Below, piece by piece: positions 1 to 8,673 of a stretch of 64,000 nucleotides of DNA. The position numbers were made by a program, and so were the translations under genes. Source of the DNA: CAWGET01 sp963821715 (GTDB taxonomy: Bacteria; Bacteroidota; Ignavibacteria; Ignavibacteriales; Melioribacteraceae). The first letter of the stretch is position 1. Every line of letters starts with the position of its first letter. The notes beneath the pieces were generated by a model. The model saw only the letters and a list, made by a program, of their open reading frames with translations. It was not told the DNA's origin and did not search any database. The stretch covers positions 868,001-932,000 of the forward strand of contig CAWGET010000006.1 of NCBI GenBank assembly GCA_963821715.1, in the 5' to 3' direction.

Positions 1-1451
1 AATTCTTCCCTTCGGTTTTTAAGTTCGTAAATGTCAGATGCCGAATGCAGAAATCCTTTCTCAACAAATTGATCTATCAAAGATTCGCCCAATCCTTCTA
101 TATCCATTGCGCCCCTGGAAGCGAAATGAGCAATTCTACCCTTTACCTGAGCGGGACACAAATTGTTCTCACAGTATAGTGCAACTTCATCTTCAGGTTT
201 AAATAATGATGATCCGCAAACCGGACAATCTTCGGGAGGTTCAACTTTTTTTGAATCCGTCGGTCTGGCTTCCATCAATACAGAGATTACTTTAGGAATT
301 ACATCGCCTCCTTTTTCAATAATAACTGTATCTTTTTCACGAATATCTTTCCGTCTTATTTCATCGATGTTATGGAGTGTTGCCCGGCTTATTGTGGATC
401 CGGCTAAAAATACCGGCTCAAATTCCGCTACCGGAGTTACAGTGCCTACTCTGCCCACTTGCCAATTTATTTCCTTCAAGACGGTTTTAGTTTGCTTAGC
501 TTTAAATTTGTAAGCAACTGCCCAACGCGGTGACTTTGCGATGCTTCCCAATTCATTCTGCTGCACGATCGAATTTACTTTAACAACAACGCCGTCAATT
601 TCATAAGGAAGAGTTTCTCTTTTAATTTCCCATTCATTACAGAACTGCAGTACCGAATTTATATCTTCGCATAATTGATAATTTTTATTTATACGGAATC
701 CCATATCACTCAGCAGTTCCAGGTTTTCCGATTGAGAATAAAACTCATCTTTTTCATTTGCTAAATAGTAAACAAATATATCTAACGGTCTTTTTGCGAC
801 CATCGACGGATCCTGAAGTTTGATTGTTCCCGCAGTAGAGTTTCTTGGATTAGCGAAAGTTTTTTCACCCTTCTCTTCGCGGCCTTTATTCAGCTTCGCG
901 AAAGCTTCAACTTCCATATAAATTTCACCGCGGACAATAATGTTCTCTAAATCATAATTCGATTTAAGTTTATGAATTCTCAACGGAACCGAACGGATGG
1001 TTTTTACATTCGCCGTCACTTCTTCACCTGTAGTTCCGTCGCCGCGTGTTGCGGCTGTTTCTAATAATCCGTTTTTATAATTAAGACTTATTGAAACGCC
1101 GTCCATTTTTAATTCCGCTGTATATTTAATTTTGGCGTTTTCCGATAAACTTTCGCGCACGCGCCTGTCAAAATCTAAAAGCTCCTTTTCGTTGTAAGTG
1201 TTGGAAAGACTAAGCATCGGAACCGGATGCGTAACGGATTTAAATTCTTTTGTAAGATCGGAACCGACTCTCTGCGTGGGTGAATCCGGAGTAATTAGAT
1301 CGGGAAATTCTGATTCTAGTTTTTCCAATTCTTTAAGTAATTGGTCGTATTCAAAATCAGAAATTATCGGTTCAGCAGCCACATAATACTGATATTCGTG
1401 TTTCCTGATCTCTGCCCGTAAATTCTCAATTTTCTCAAGCGCTTTATTCAT
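1..1451 (-). CDS. ligA: NAD-dependent DNA ligase LigA, 3' end outside window
   Basis: Seals nicks in duplex DNA using NAD+ during replication and repair. About 483 codons are visible; the family is usually near 670 residues, so the BRCT domain and most of the HhH domain lie beyond base 1. The adenylation motif KMDG is present in AELKMDGVSISL, with the nucleotide-binding fold, OB domain and a four-cysteine zinc finger (CPVC then CENNLC) following in order. The ATG at 1451 lies inside the end of rodZ (8-nt overlap), so the two are probably translationally coupled. No internal break is seen. Confidence 0.95.
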   Translation of the reverse strand, partial: MNKALEKIENLRAEIRKHEYQYYVAAEPIISDFEYDQLLKELEKLESEFPDLITPDSPTQRVGSDLTKEFKSVTHPVPMLSLSNTYNEKELLDFDRRVRESLSENAKIKYTAELKMDGVSISLNYKNGLLETAATRGDGTTGEEVTANVKTIRSVPLRIHKLKSNYDLENIIVRGEIYMEVEAFAKLNKGREEKGEKTFANPRNSTAGTIKLQDPSMVAKRPLDIFVYYLANEKDEFYSQSENLELLSDMGFRINKNYQLCEDINSVLQFCNEWEIKRETLPYEIDGVVVKVNSIVQQNELGSIAKSPRWAVAYKFKAKQTKTVLKEINWQVGRVGTVTPVAEFEPVFLAGSTISRATLHNIDEIRRKDIREKDTVIIEKGGDVIPKVISVLMEARPTDSKKVEPPEDCPVCGSSLFKPEDEVALYCENNLCPAQVKGRIAHFASRGAMDIEGLGESLIDQFVEKGFLHSASDIYELKNRREE

Positions 1452-2295
1452 TTGCAGAAATTTCTTTATCCGTAATCTGTTTAATACCTGCTGCGGTAAT
1501 TTCCAGTCGTTTTACCTGATTATCAATTGGGGAAAAATCAACTTTACTTCCATTTAGATATAGTATTGCCGCGCCCGAATTATTCAGGACCAAGACCACT
1601 TTTTCCCTTGCGCGCAGCGTCTTTGTATTCCCTTCCTGCAAATTAAATTCAGTAGCGTTTCGTCCGTCCAAAATTGCGCGGTACGAGGAATTTTTTTCCG
1701 CTACTATCTTAACGTTAATGCTGTCGGATGAACTTGTAAATGCTGCGGGTTCTTCCACCTCAAAAACTTCTTCATAAAAAGATTGCCCGGCTGAGTCGTC
1801 CTTAATTATCGCACTCGAACGGTCTTTGACAAAAAAGATATATATTAACGACAAAAGAAATATAATAATTACAACGATTGCTATAATCGGAAGATAATTT
1901 CGTGAAGAACCGGAGCGCATCTCTTCAATTTCCGGCACTATTATCGGAGGATTATTGGACGCTCCGAATTTACGCCGCGGAGCAGTTTCTTCTTTAGCAG
2001 CTTCCTCCCCAATCGCTGCGGTTTCTTCGTCATCTTTGGAATATTTCCCCATTTTCGCGCGATCATATTTTTGTATGATTTGGTTTGGGTCAAGATCCAC
2101 ATTTTTGGCATATTCTTTAAGAAAGGCTTTCAGATAAACATCCGGCAGAACATCAAAATCCCCAACTTCAATAGCCTTTAGGAATTTCATATCGATCTTT
2201 GTTTTGCTCGATATTTCCTGCAGCGAAATATCTTTTGCTTCCCTGGCGCTTTTTAGTTCAGCCGAAAAAACTAGTAATGATTCGTTCGTTTGCAT
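1444..2295 (-). CDS. rodZ: RodZ-like cytoskeletal membrane protein (HTH_25 / DUF4115)
   Basis: Probable inner-membrane partner of MreB in cell-shape control. Residues about 10-75 form a RodZ-type helix-turn-helix (SLQEISSKTKIDMKFLKAIE), followed by an acidic linker, one transmembrane helix at 134-156, and a periplasmic DUF4115-like beta domain (SYRAILDGR...NLQEGNTKTLRA). The 283-residue length fits the family. It lies between rsmB (15 nt upstream) and ligA (8-nt overlap). Transcription-factor activity is not implied, since this HTH contacts MreB in characterised members. Confidence 0.85.
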   Translation of the reverse strand: MQTNESLLVFSAELKSAREAKDISLQEISSKTKIDMKFLKAIEVGDFDVLPDVYLKAFLKEYAKNVDLDPNQIIQKYDRAKMGKYSKDDEETAAIGEEAAKEETAPRRKFGASNNPPIIVPEIEEMRSGSSRNYLPIIAIVVIIIFLLSLIYIFFVKDRSSAIIKDDSAGQSFYEEVFEVEEPAAFTSSSDSINVKIVAEKNSSYRAILDGRNATEFNLQEGNTKTLRAREKVVLVLNNSGAAILYLNGSKVDFSPIDNQVKRLEITAAGIKQITDKEISANE

Positions 2296-2310
2296 AGTTC
2301 GTAAATTTAA

Positions 2311-3687
2311 TCAATAAATTCGTTCAATTTTAGCGGCAAAAGCGCCGTCTATCTTGTGTATATGTGGATAAGTCTGGACGCATCCATTAGTATCAATAAA
2401 TTTTTCTTCAAAATTATCTTTCGCGCTTACTAATTTAAAATTCGGATTCGAGAATAAAAACTCTTTCACTATCTCATAATTTTCGTCTGGCTCAATGGTA
2501 CAAGTGCTATAGACAATATGCCCGCCAACTTTTAATAATGAACCCGCTTTTTTCAAAAGTTCGGACTGCACCTTAGTAATTTTATGAAGATCAATAATTT
2601 CCTTTTTCCATTTGATATCCGGTTTTTTAGTAAGAGTGCCCAAACCTGAGCAAGGCGCGTCGAGTAAAATTTTATCAAATCCTTCATCGTCGCTATAGTC
2701 GTTTGCATTTTCAACAACTGGTATTACATTGCTCACTCCAAGTCGGTCTAAATTATTTTTAAGAATTTGCATCCGGGCGTCGTAACGGTCTATAGCTACA
2801 ATTTCTCCCTCGTTATTCATTATGTCCGCGAGGTCTGCTGTTTTTCCACCCGGAGCCGCGCACATATCTAAAACACGCATTCCCGGTTTCGCGTCTAATA
2901 ATCTGGTCGAGAATCCTGTACTTTCGTCTTGGATAGCAAAATAACCTTTTCCAAAATATTCCCAATCGGCAATATTTGTTAAATTGTCCAGAGTTATAAA
3001 ATTTTCCAGATGAAGTATAGGATTATATTTTAGATTCACCTTATCTAAAAGTCCCTGCAATTCCCCTTTGTTGGTTTTAATATGATTCACTCTCAACGTA
3101 AGAACCGGTTTATTGTTATTAGCTATCATAAGGTGCTCGGTAAACTCTCTTCCGAAGCGGTTAACCCATCTTTTTACAAGCCAAACCGGATGCGAATAAT
3201 ACGCGCTTAGGTAAGTTATCAAATCCTCATCAGGATTAGCATATCTAATTCCATTCTTACTTCTTATTATATTACGCAAAACCGCATTAGTAAGGTCTGC
3301 GGGTTTTTGTCCTTGCAGTTTTTTTACAAAATTTACGGCTTCGTTAACTGCCGCGTAATCGGGAATTTTATCCAGCCATAAAATTTGATAAAGCGCAACC
3401 CGCATTGCATTTTTCACGTTGGGAATACATTTGGAAAACTGTCCTTTATAAAAGCCGTTCAAAATCCAGTCTATTCTTCCCAGCCATCTGATTACACCGT
3501 GAACTATTTCGAATAGAAGAGCTTTATCAGCCCCCTGAAGTTCTGAATTTTTAATTTCAATCTCAAGCAACTTATCCATATAAGCATCGGTTCGGTCAAT
3601 CCTGTTCAGTATTTTTACGGCAAGCCCACGTACGCCTTCGTACAAATTTAAATTTTTGTAGACGGCGTTGTTTGTTTCATTCTTCAT
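2311..3687 (-). CDS. rsmB: 16S rRNA (cytosine-967-C5)-methyltransferase RsmB
   Basis: Methylates C967 of 16S rRNA using SAM. The N-terminal third is a NusB-like RNA-binding domain. The Rossmann methyltransferase follows with the SAM motif DMCAAPGGKT near residue 274, the catalytic PCSGLG motif (Cys about 346) and the second cysteine motif STCT (Cys about 396). The length of 458 residues is typical. It is first of the rsmB-rodZ-ligA series; the 250 bp upstream contain the rpmE terminator, so it probably has its own promoter there, though none was identified. Confidence 0.93.
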   Translation of the reverse strand: MKNETNNAVYKNLNLYEGVRGLAVKILNRIDRTDAYMDKLLEIEIKNSELQGADKALLFEIVHGVIRWLGRIDWILNGFYKGQFSKCIPNVKNAMRVALYQILWLDKIPDYAAVNEAVNFVKKLQGQKPADLTNAVLRNIIRSKNGIRYANPDEDLITYLSAYYSHPVWLVKRWVNRFGREFTEHLMIANNNKPVLTLRVNHIKTNKGELQGLLDKVNLKYNPILHLENFITLDNLTNIADWEYFGKGYFAIQDESTGFSTRLLDAKPGMRVLDMCAAPGGKTADLADIMNNEGEIVAIDRYDARMQILKNNLDRLGVSNVIPVVENANDYSDDEGFDKILLDAPCSGLGTLTKKPDIKWKKEIIDLHKITKVQSELLKKAGSLLKVGGHIVYSTCTIEPDENYEIVKEFLFSNPNFKLVSAKDNFEEKFIDTNGCVQTYPHIHKIDGAFAAKIERIY

Positions 3688-3888
3688 ATAAACTTTTTCT
3701 AAGTGATAGGAGTTAATAAAATAATAAAATTTTTAGATTTTTGCTTGAAGGCTGATTATGTAAAGACCCTATTTAACGGAACTGCAAAATATTTGATTGA
3801 TCGATTCCATTCGTTGATTAGATAACTAATCAAAAATAACTCCGTCTCTTGTTAATACGCTGAGTATGAAGTCCGCGTCTACAAAAAA

Positions 3889-3918
3889 AAAGCCGCTCAA
3901 AATAAATTAAGCGGCTTT
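3889..3918 (-). terminator. Rho-independent terminator of rpmE
   Basis: Read on the minus strand this is a 9-bp perfect stem (AAAGCCGCT pairing with AGCGGCTTT) around a 12-nt AT-rich loop, followed by a run of T residues. It starts about 20 nt after the rpmE stop codon, and its T-tract points away from that gene. Confidence 0.88.
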
Positions 3919-3937
3919 TAAAAAAATATTTCAGAAG

Positions 3938-4150
3938 TTAGCTTTGAGCTTTCTTCAATCCGTATTTCTTATTAAATCTTTCAACTCTACCTGTTGAATC
4001 CAGAAGTTTCTGTTTACCGGTAAAAAATGGATGACATTCCGAACAGATTTCAAGTTTTATCTGGTCGACTGTTGACCTTGTTGTAAACGTATTTCCGCAA
4101 ACACAACTTACGGTACAATTTTTATAATTTGGATGGATGTTGTTTTTCAT
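3938..4150 (-). CDS. rpmE: 50S ribosomal protein L31, zinc-binding type
   Basis: Large-subunit ribosomal protein. The four zinc-ligand cysteines of the C+ form are visible (CVCG and CSECHPFF), so this is the zinc-dependent paralogue. A longer frame adds six residues, but the ATG at 4150 is preferred because a strong ribosome-binding site (AAGGTGAG) lies just ahead of it and MKNNIHPNY is the usual N-terminus. The product is 70 residues. It appears monocistronic, with the terminator at 3889-3918. Confidence 0.96.
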   Translation of the reverse strand: MKNNIHPNYKNCTVSCVCGNTFTTRSTVDQIKLEICSECHPFFTGKQKLLDSTGRVERFNKKYGLKKAQS

Positions 4151-4218
4151 ATTCTCACCTTCTTGCAAAAAAATTCAGAACAATAATTTAATTAAATTCG
4201 TATCAAATCTCAAATAAA

Positions 4219-4887
4219 TTATTTATTCTGATTTGTTTTTTTAGTATCTACATTTTTTGTTGATTTCATTACCGAATCGAACTTAGCTTTCATCTCCTGC
4301 ACTTCGCGCCGATTCGATCTATCCCTAATCCAAAAACCGTTGAATTTACTATTACCTACTAAAACCGGGCTTCTAACTTCCGATCTCGGTAGTTTCTCTC
4401 CGTTCAAAAATTTGTCGATCTCTACATTATTGTTTTTACTGAAGGGATAAACTTTATCGCCTGCGTTAACTAAGCTATTTTCCGGCTGCGCGGATAATTC
4501 CTTTTCGTAATCAGCCGATTGAGCATTCTCAGATTTATTTTGTTCCTGTTCGTTTAGTTGTCCGGCTATCGTTGCATCGTTGGCTACAGGTATTACGTTC
4601 TCGCGCGGTCTGGGATCTTCCAGGAACGGATTTTCTGTCTCAACATTATCGCCAATTAAAACAAAAAATAGAATTACAACAGAAAAAACTAATGCGGTTG
4701 CAGGAATTAACTTCCAGCCTGCAAAAACTTTACGTTTGGGTGATACCGCGGTTTCAAAACTTTTATTCTTAATCTTCGTTAGAAGATTATATTCAAAATT
4801 ATCCGGCGCTTTAAGCCGCGGAAGATCTTGTAAGGTTTTTACAAGATCACTAAATTCATTTTCATCGTTATTGTAAAGTTTTCCCAT
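4219..4887 (-). CDS. Single-pass membrane protein, probable anti-sigma factor
   Basis: Not recognised by strong sequence motif. It has a cytoplasmic N-terminus of about 57 residues, one transmembrane helix at about 58-79, and a low-complexity Asn/Glu-rich outer region. It begins 12 nt after the ECF sigma gene, the usual place for a cognate anti-sigma factor. No Cys/His zinc-anti-sigma motif is visible, so any sigma binding would be by a different N-terminal helix. The assignment rests on topology and neighbourhood. Confidence 0.6.
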   Translation of the reverse strand: MGKLYNNDENEFSDLVKTLQDLPRLKAPDNFEYNLLTKIKNKSFETAVSPKRKVFAGWKLIPATALVFSVVILFFVLIGDNVETENPFLEDPRPRENVIPVANDATIAGQLNEQEQNKSENAQSADYEKELSAQPENSLVNAGDKVYPFSKNNNVEIDKFLNGEKLPRSEVRSPVLVGNSKFNGFWIRDRSNRREVQEMKAKFDSVMKSTKNVDTKKTNQNK

Positions 4888-4899
4888 ATCTTACTCATT

Positions 4900-5484
4900 T
4901 TACTCTTTATATATATTTTTTAATAATTTTTGTAATTGACTTCTTCCCCGGTTAATTCTCGATTTTACCGTTCCGATAGACAATCCTGTTATTTCCGCAA
5001 TTTCTTCGTAAGAAAATCCTTCAACATCTCTCAACACAACAACTTCCCTGTAAACGGGCTTCACTTTAAGGAGCGCTTTCTGGATGATCGCATTTTTTAA
5101 AACAGCGTCGGCCGAAACATCGGGAGTAACAAAAGCATCGTCTTCAATTTGAAAACTTTTATCGTCGTCGGTATTATCTAACGAAAATATTGTCCTTCGT
5201 TTTCTCCGTTTCAGTTCATTTTTTGCCAGATTGCCCGCAATGGTGTAAATCCAGGTGGAAAACTTTGCGAAAGATTTATAGGAGTCTTTATTAAGATAAA
5301 ACCTTATCATCGTATCCTGAACAATGTCCGTGCAGACATCTCTGTCGCCAACAAATCTATAAACAAAATTTATTAAAGGATCTTTATAACGCTTAACCAA
5401 AAGTTCATAAGCTTCCAGAGTATCATTATCCTGGAATTCCTTAATCAGTTCCTCGTCAGTAAGATCTCTTAATTTCTTATTCAA
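4900..5484 (-). CDS. ECF-type RNA polymerase sigma factor (sigma-70 family)
   Basis: Alternative sigma factor of the ECF class. Region 2 is visible (DIVQDTMIRFYLN ... FSTWIYTIAGNLAKNELKRRKR) and region 4 carries the helix-turn-helix (YEEIAEITGLSIGTVKSRINRGR). The 194-residue length is typical. The only plausible start is a TTG at 5484, because an in-frame stop lies three codons upstream and no ATG follows before region 2. No Shine-Dalgarno sequence is seen. It is followed 12 nt later by a probable anti-sigma gene. Confidence 0.9.
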   Translation of the reverse strand: MNKKLRDLTDEELIKEFQDNDTLEAYELLVKRYKDPLINFVYRFVGDRDVCTDIVQDTMIRFYLNKDSYKSFAKFSTWIYTIAGNLAKNELKRRKRRTIFSLDNTDDDKSFQIEDDAFVTPDVSADAVLKNAIIQKALLKVKPVYREVVVLRDVEGFSYEEIAEITGLSIGTVKSRINRGRSQLQKLLKNIYKE

Positions 5485-5491
5485 TGGTTTT

Positions 5492-5520
5492 TATACTCTT
5501 TAATTTTTGAAAAGGTTTCA
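5492..5520 (-). promoter_or_regulatory. Candidate ECF-type promoter of the sigma operon
   Basis: On the minus strand TGAAAC (5515-5520) is followed after 17 nt by AGTATA (5492-5497), resembling the AAC-rich -35 and short -10 of ECF promoters. It would place transcription start almost on the TTG start codon, giving a near-leaderless message. Pattern only; no second copy was used to support it. Confidence 0.35.
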
Positions 5521-5584
5521 ATTATTTTAAGCATTTTTAAGTATTACTGCAAATTTATTGAAAAAAAACAAAATATATTCATTT

Positions 5585-6601
5585 TTAGCTGAGTAATTCG
5601 GAAACGAGCATTGCCGCGAGAGTTTTTTGATCGGCAGAAGTGGTTTTAATCTGAAGATCAGCTTTATACAAAACTCTTGCCGCCTTTACTAATTTATTAT
5701 GATTTCTGAAAAAACCGGGTTTATTACAGTTCTTATAATAATAGTAAGATACACCGGCTTTTTTTGCTGCTTCATTATCGCCAAGTTTCTGCCGGTTCAG
5801 CTCGTTTATCTGAGCTAAGGTTGTGACATATCTTGTTAACATCGCCACAATAAAAGGCATTTCCTGTCCGCTGCTTAACAAATTATAAGCAATTTTAAGA
5901 GAACGTGGTTTATCGTTTTCGGAAAGAGCGTTTTGAAGATCGAAGATTGAATATTCTTTTGTAGAAGCAGTAAATTTTTCAATTTCAGCGCCTGTTATTT
6001 CTTTTCCGCTTTCAAAATAGTTGCGGAATTTTTCCAGCTGCATTTCCAGAAGAGATTTTTCGGGACCTACAATATCCACAAGAAGATTTGCATTTTCTGA
6101 AGAGAGCTTCATTTGCTTTGCCAATGCTTCTTCTTTTATCCAATCGATCAGATCGGCGCCTTTTAATTCTCTCGCTTCGAAGATGTAATTTTTGCTTACG
6201 AGAGTTTTGTATGGTTCTTTGCCGAGATCGGAAATTTTTCCGTAGTTAATCAAAACTAAAAAGGTAAACTCCGGCGGATCATCAAGATAATTTTTAAGAG
6301 TTTTTTTATCATTTACTCTTTCAAAATTTTTTACTGCAATAAATTTTTTCCCCGCGCCGAAAGGGAAAGCAGAAGCTATATCCAAAATCTGGGCCAGGTT
6401 ATGGTTCTTCTCAGCCGTAATTATTTCTTTATCGAAATCGGAATCTATTTTAATTTCGGCGCTCTTCTGAATCAGTTTAAGCGTATCTTCAATTGCATAA
6501 GTGTCTTCGCCGAATATGAAAATTACCGGTAATAAATTCTTTAAATGCTTTTTTATTTGCTGAATAGAATTGACTTTAATTCTATTGCCGGAATATGCCA
6601 T
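5585..6601 (-). CDS. holA: DNA polymerase III delta subunit
   Basis: Clamp-loader subunit that opens the beta clamp. The N-terminal region has the delta-subunit pattern (VIFIFGEDTYAIEDTLKLI), and the C-terminal part matches the helical collar domain (SLKIAYNLLSSGQEMPFIVAMLTRYV). Length 338 is normal. It starts 3 nt after the cyclophilin gene and is the last gene of the long series running down from dusB. No atypical residue was noticed. Confidence 0.87.
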   Translation of the reverse strand: MAYSGNRIKVNSIQQIKKHLKNLLPVIFIFGEDTYAIEDTLKLIQKSAEIKIDSDFDKEIITAEKNHNLAQILDIASAFPFGAGKKFIAVKNFERVNDKKTLKNYLDDPPEFTFLVLINYGKISDLGKEPYKTLVSKNYIFEARELKGADLIDWIKEEALAKQMKLSSENANLLVDIVGPEKSLLEMQLEKFRNYFESGKEITGAEIEKFTASTKEYSIFDLQNALSENDKPRSLKIAYNLLSSGQEMPFIVAMLTRYVTTLAQINELNRQKLGDNEAAKKAGVSYYYYKNCNKPGFFRNHNKLVKAARVLYKADLQIKTTSADQKTLAAMLVSELLS

Positions 6602-6604
6602 AAT

Positions 6605-7189
6605 TTATTTTTCGATAGTTACTTTTTCCATCACAACATCTTCAACCGGTTTATCGGAAGTAGTTGTAGGTGTTTTTCCGATTTTACGCACTACTTCCAT
6701 TCCTTCAATAACTTTTCCAAAGACAGAATGTCTGTCGTCTAAATGAGGAGTTGCCGCTAAGGTAATAAAAAATTGGCTGGTGTTTGTGTTCGGTCCGGCA
6801 TTTGCCATGGATAATATTCCAGCGGTATCATGGCGTAAATCGGGGTGAAATTCATCTTCAAAATTTCCGCCGTATATACTTTCACCGCCCGAGCCGGTTC
6901 CTGTCGGATCGCCGCCCTGAATCATAAATCCATCTATAACCCTGTGGAATGTTACGCCGTCATAAAATCCCTTTTCGGCAAGGCCGACGAAATTATCTAC
7001 TGTCTTCGGCGCTTTATCTTTATATAATTCCGCTTTAAACGTACCTAAATTCGTTTGAATTGTTGCAATTATAGTTTCTGTTTTGTTCGTTTCGTTTGCT
7101 TCCATTTCCGTCTCCTGTTTTTCTTCAATTTTAGAATCGTTGCAGCCGAAAATTAAGGCCGCTAAAAATAAAAATAGTATTTTTTTCAT
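6605..7189 (-). CDS. Cyclophilin-type peptidyl-prolyl isomerase lipoprotein
   Basis: Prolyl isomerase of the cyclophilin family, probably anchored in the envelope. A lipoprotein signal ends at Cys16 (ALIFGC), followed by a charged linker. The catalytic core is intact, with FHRVIDGFMIQGGDPTG (catalytic Arg), the FFITL strand and HSVFGKVIEGM. It sits between uppP and holA with 3-9 nt spacing, so it is co-transcribed. The substrate cannot be told from sequence. Confidence 0.9.
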   Translation of the reverse strand: MKKILFLFLAALIFGCNDSKIEEKQETEMEANETNKTETIIATIQTNLGTFKAELYKDKAPKTVDNFVGLAEKGFYDGVTFHRVIDGFMIQGGDPTGTGSGGESIYGGNFEDEFHPDLRHDTAGILSMANAGPNTNTSQFFITLAATPHLDDRHSVFGKVIEGMEVVRKIGKTPTTTSDKPVEDVVMEKVTIEK

Positions 7190-7198
7190 TTCTTCCTC

Positions 7199-8047
7199 TT
7201 ATGGAGTTAATATATTTAGACCTATTAAAATAAAAATAGCAAGTCCAAGTAAAATCCTGTAAATAATAAAGATTAAAGTAGTCCTTGTTTTAAGGAAATA
7301 AAGCAGAAATTTTATTGTAAGATAACCGCTTATTGCTGACATAATTGTAGCAATAACCAAATTTAAAAGATCGTCGTTGGAAAGATTGGGAAAAGACGTA
7401 TATAATTCGAACAGACCGCTTCCTAAAATTGCCGGAATACCCAAAAGGAAAGAATAGCGCGCAGCGGTTTCCCTTTTTAATCCGAGAAATAAACCTGCGG
7501 TTATTGTGGTTCCTGATCGTGAAGAACCCGGAATCAATGCCATCGCTTGTCCGAGTCCTATTATCAGTGTATCTTTAATCTTTATATCGGTAATCGTCCT
7601 ATTGAACTTCCCTACTTTTTCCGCAACGCCGAGAATAATTCCGAGAACAATTAAACTTGAGGCAATCACGTATAAATTTTTTGTGAACGCGCCTTCGATA
7701 AAATCTTTGAAAAATAATCCGATGAAAATAACGGGGAGCGACCCGATTATTATATACCAGCCCATCCGTGAATCGAAAGATTGATTACGGAATTTCTTCC
7801 TCGAAAGGAGGTTTTCATTTATAAATCCGGTTGAGATCCGCAGGAGATCTTTCCAAAAATAAGTAAGCACAGAAAGCAGAGTTCCAATTTGAATAACAGC
7901 GATAAAAGCCGTCCATTGTTCCGGACTTTCTTCGGAAACCAGACCGAGAAACTTGCCCGCAATTGTAAGATGACCCGTGCTGCTGATCGGCAAAAATTCT
8001 GTAAGTCCCTGAATAATACCAAGTAAAATTGCTTCAAAAATAGTCAT
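7199..8047 (-). CDS. uppP: Undecaprenyl-diphosphatase UppP/BacA
   Basis: Recycles undecaprenyl diphosphate to the monophosphate carrier for peptidoglycan and polysaccharide synthesis, and its family confers bacitracin tolerance. Both catalytic signatures are present: the Glu-rich LTEFLPISSTGH near residue 15 and PGSSRSG near residue 172. It is a polytopic inner-membrane protein of 282 residues, the usual length. The start is 2 nt after the stop of the outer-membrane protein gene. Confidence 0.95.
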   Translation of the reverse strand: MTIFEAILLGIIQGLTEFLPISSTGHLTIAGKFLGLVSEESPEQWTAFIAVIQIGTLLSVLTYFWKDLLRISTGFINENLLSRKKFRNQSFDSRMGWYIIIGSLPVIFIGLFFKDFIEGAFTKNLYVIASSLIVLGIILGVAEKVGKFNRTITDIKIKDTLIIGLGQAMALIPGSSRSGTTITAGLFLGLKRETAARYSFLLGIPAILGSGLFELYTSFPNLSNDDLLNLVIATIMSAISGYLTIKFLLYFLKTRTTLIFIIYRILLGLAIFILIGLNILTP

Positions 8048-8049
8048 AA

Positions 8050-8673
8050 TTAGAAGAAGTAAGATATTCCCAATTTAATTCCAAAAATTATTGAGTTAAA
8101 ATCCGTCTCCGAGATAAATCTGTTATTTTCACTTTCGTCAAATTTTCCCGGCATATCGTAACGAAGATCGACGCCGATATTTGCATACACATTATCGCTA
8201 AGCAAAGTGTGCCCCTGAGCTTTAAGGAGAAATCCAATGCCGGAAGCAGTATATTCGTTCGTTTTGAAAATCGATTCTTCCCAAACCGCAAAACGCGGAC
8301 CGACTCCGGCGCCAAGTTTTAGTTTGTATCCCTCGCCGCCAAAAACTCTATACATAATCAGCGAAGGTTTATGCATAACTGTCGATAGCTCGTAATTAAA
8401 ATAAAGTGCGTTGGTGTTATAGGAATAAAGCATATAAGCGTATTCAATCCCTACCTGATAATTTTCAGAAACTGAATAATCCGCTTCGCCGAAAAATTCC
8501 ACCGATGTGTTGACCGAACCTAATTCGTTTCCGTCAAAATTATAATTGTAATTAATATAATCTTTTAAGGAAGAAGAAGAAAAAAAATTTATTCCCATTC
8601 CTGCAGAAATATCGATCTGCGCTAAAATAGAACCGCTGCAAAAAATTATTGTTATGATGATATATTTTTTCAC
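8050..8673 (-). CDS. Predicted outer-membrane beta-barrel protein, unknown function
   Basis: I do not recognise a family. A signal peptide (MKKYIIITIIFCSGSILA, cleavage before QIDIS) is followed by alternating amphipathic strands and a C-terminal strand ending in Phe-Phe (GISYFF), as expected for BamA-inserted barrels. At 207 residues it would be a small 8-strand barrel. Its start overlaps the end of the flippase-like gene by 4 nt, placing it in an envelope-biogenesis operon. Confidence 0.7.
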   Translation of the reverse strand: MKKYIIITIIFCSGSILAQIDISAGMGINFFSSSSLKDYINYNYNFDGNELGSVNTSVEFFGEADYSVSENYQVGIEYAYMLYSYNTNALYFNYELSTVMHKPSLIMYRVFGGEGYKLKLGAGVGPRFAVWEESIFKTNEYTASGIGFLLKAQGHTLLSDNVYANIGVDLRYDMPGKFDESENNRFISETDFNSIIFGIKLGISYFF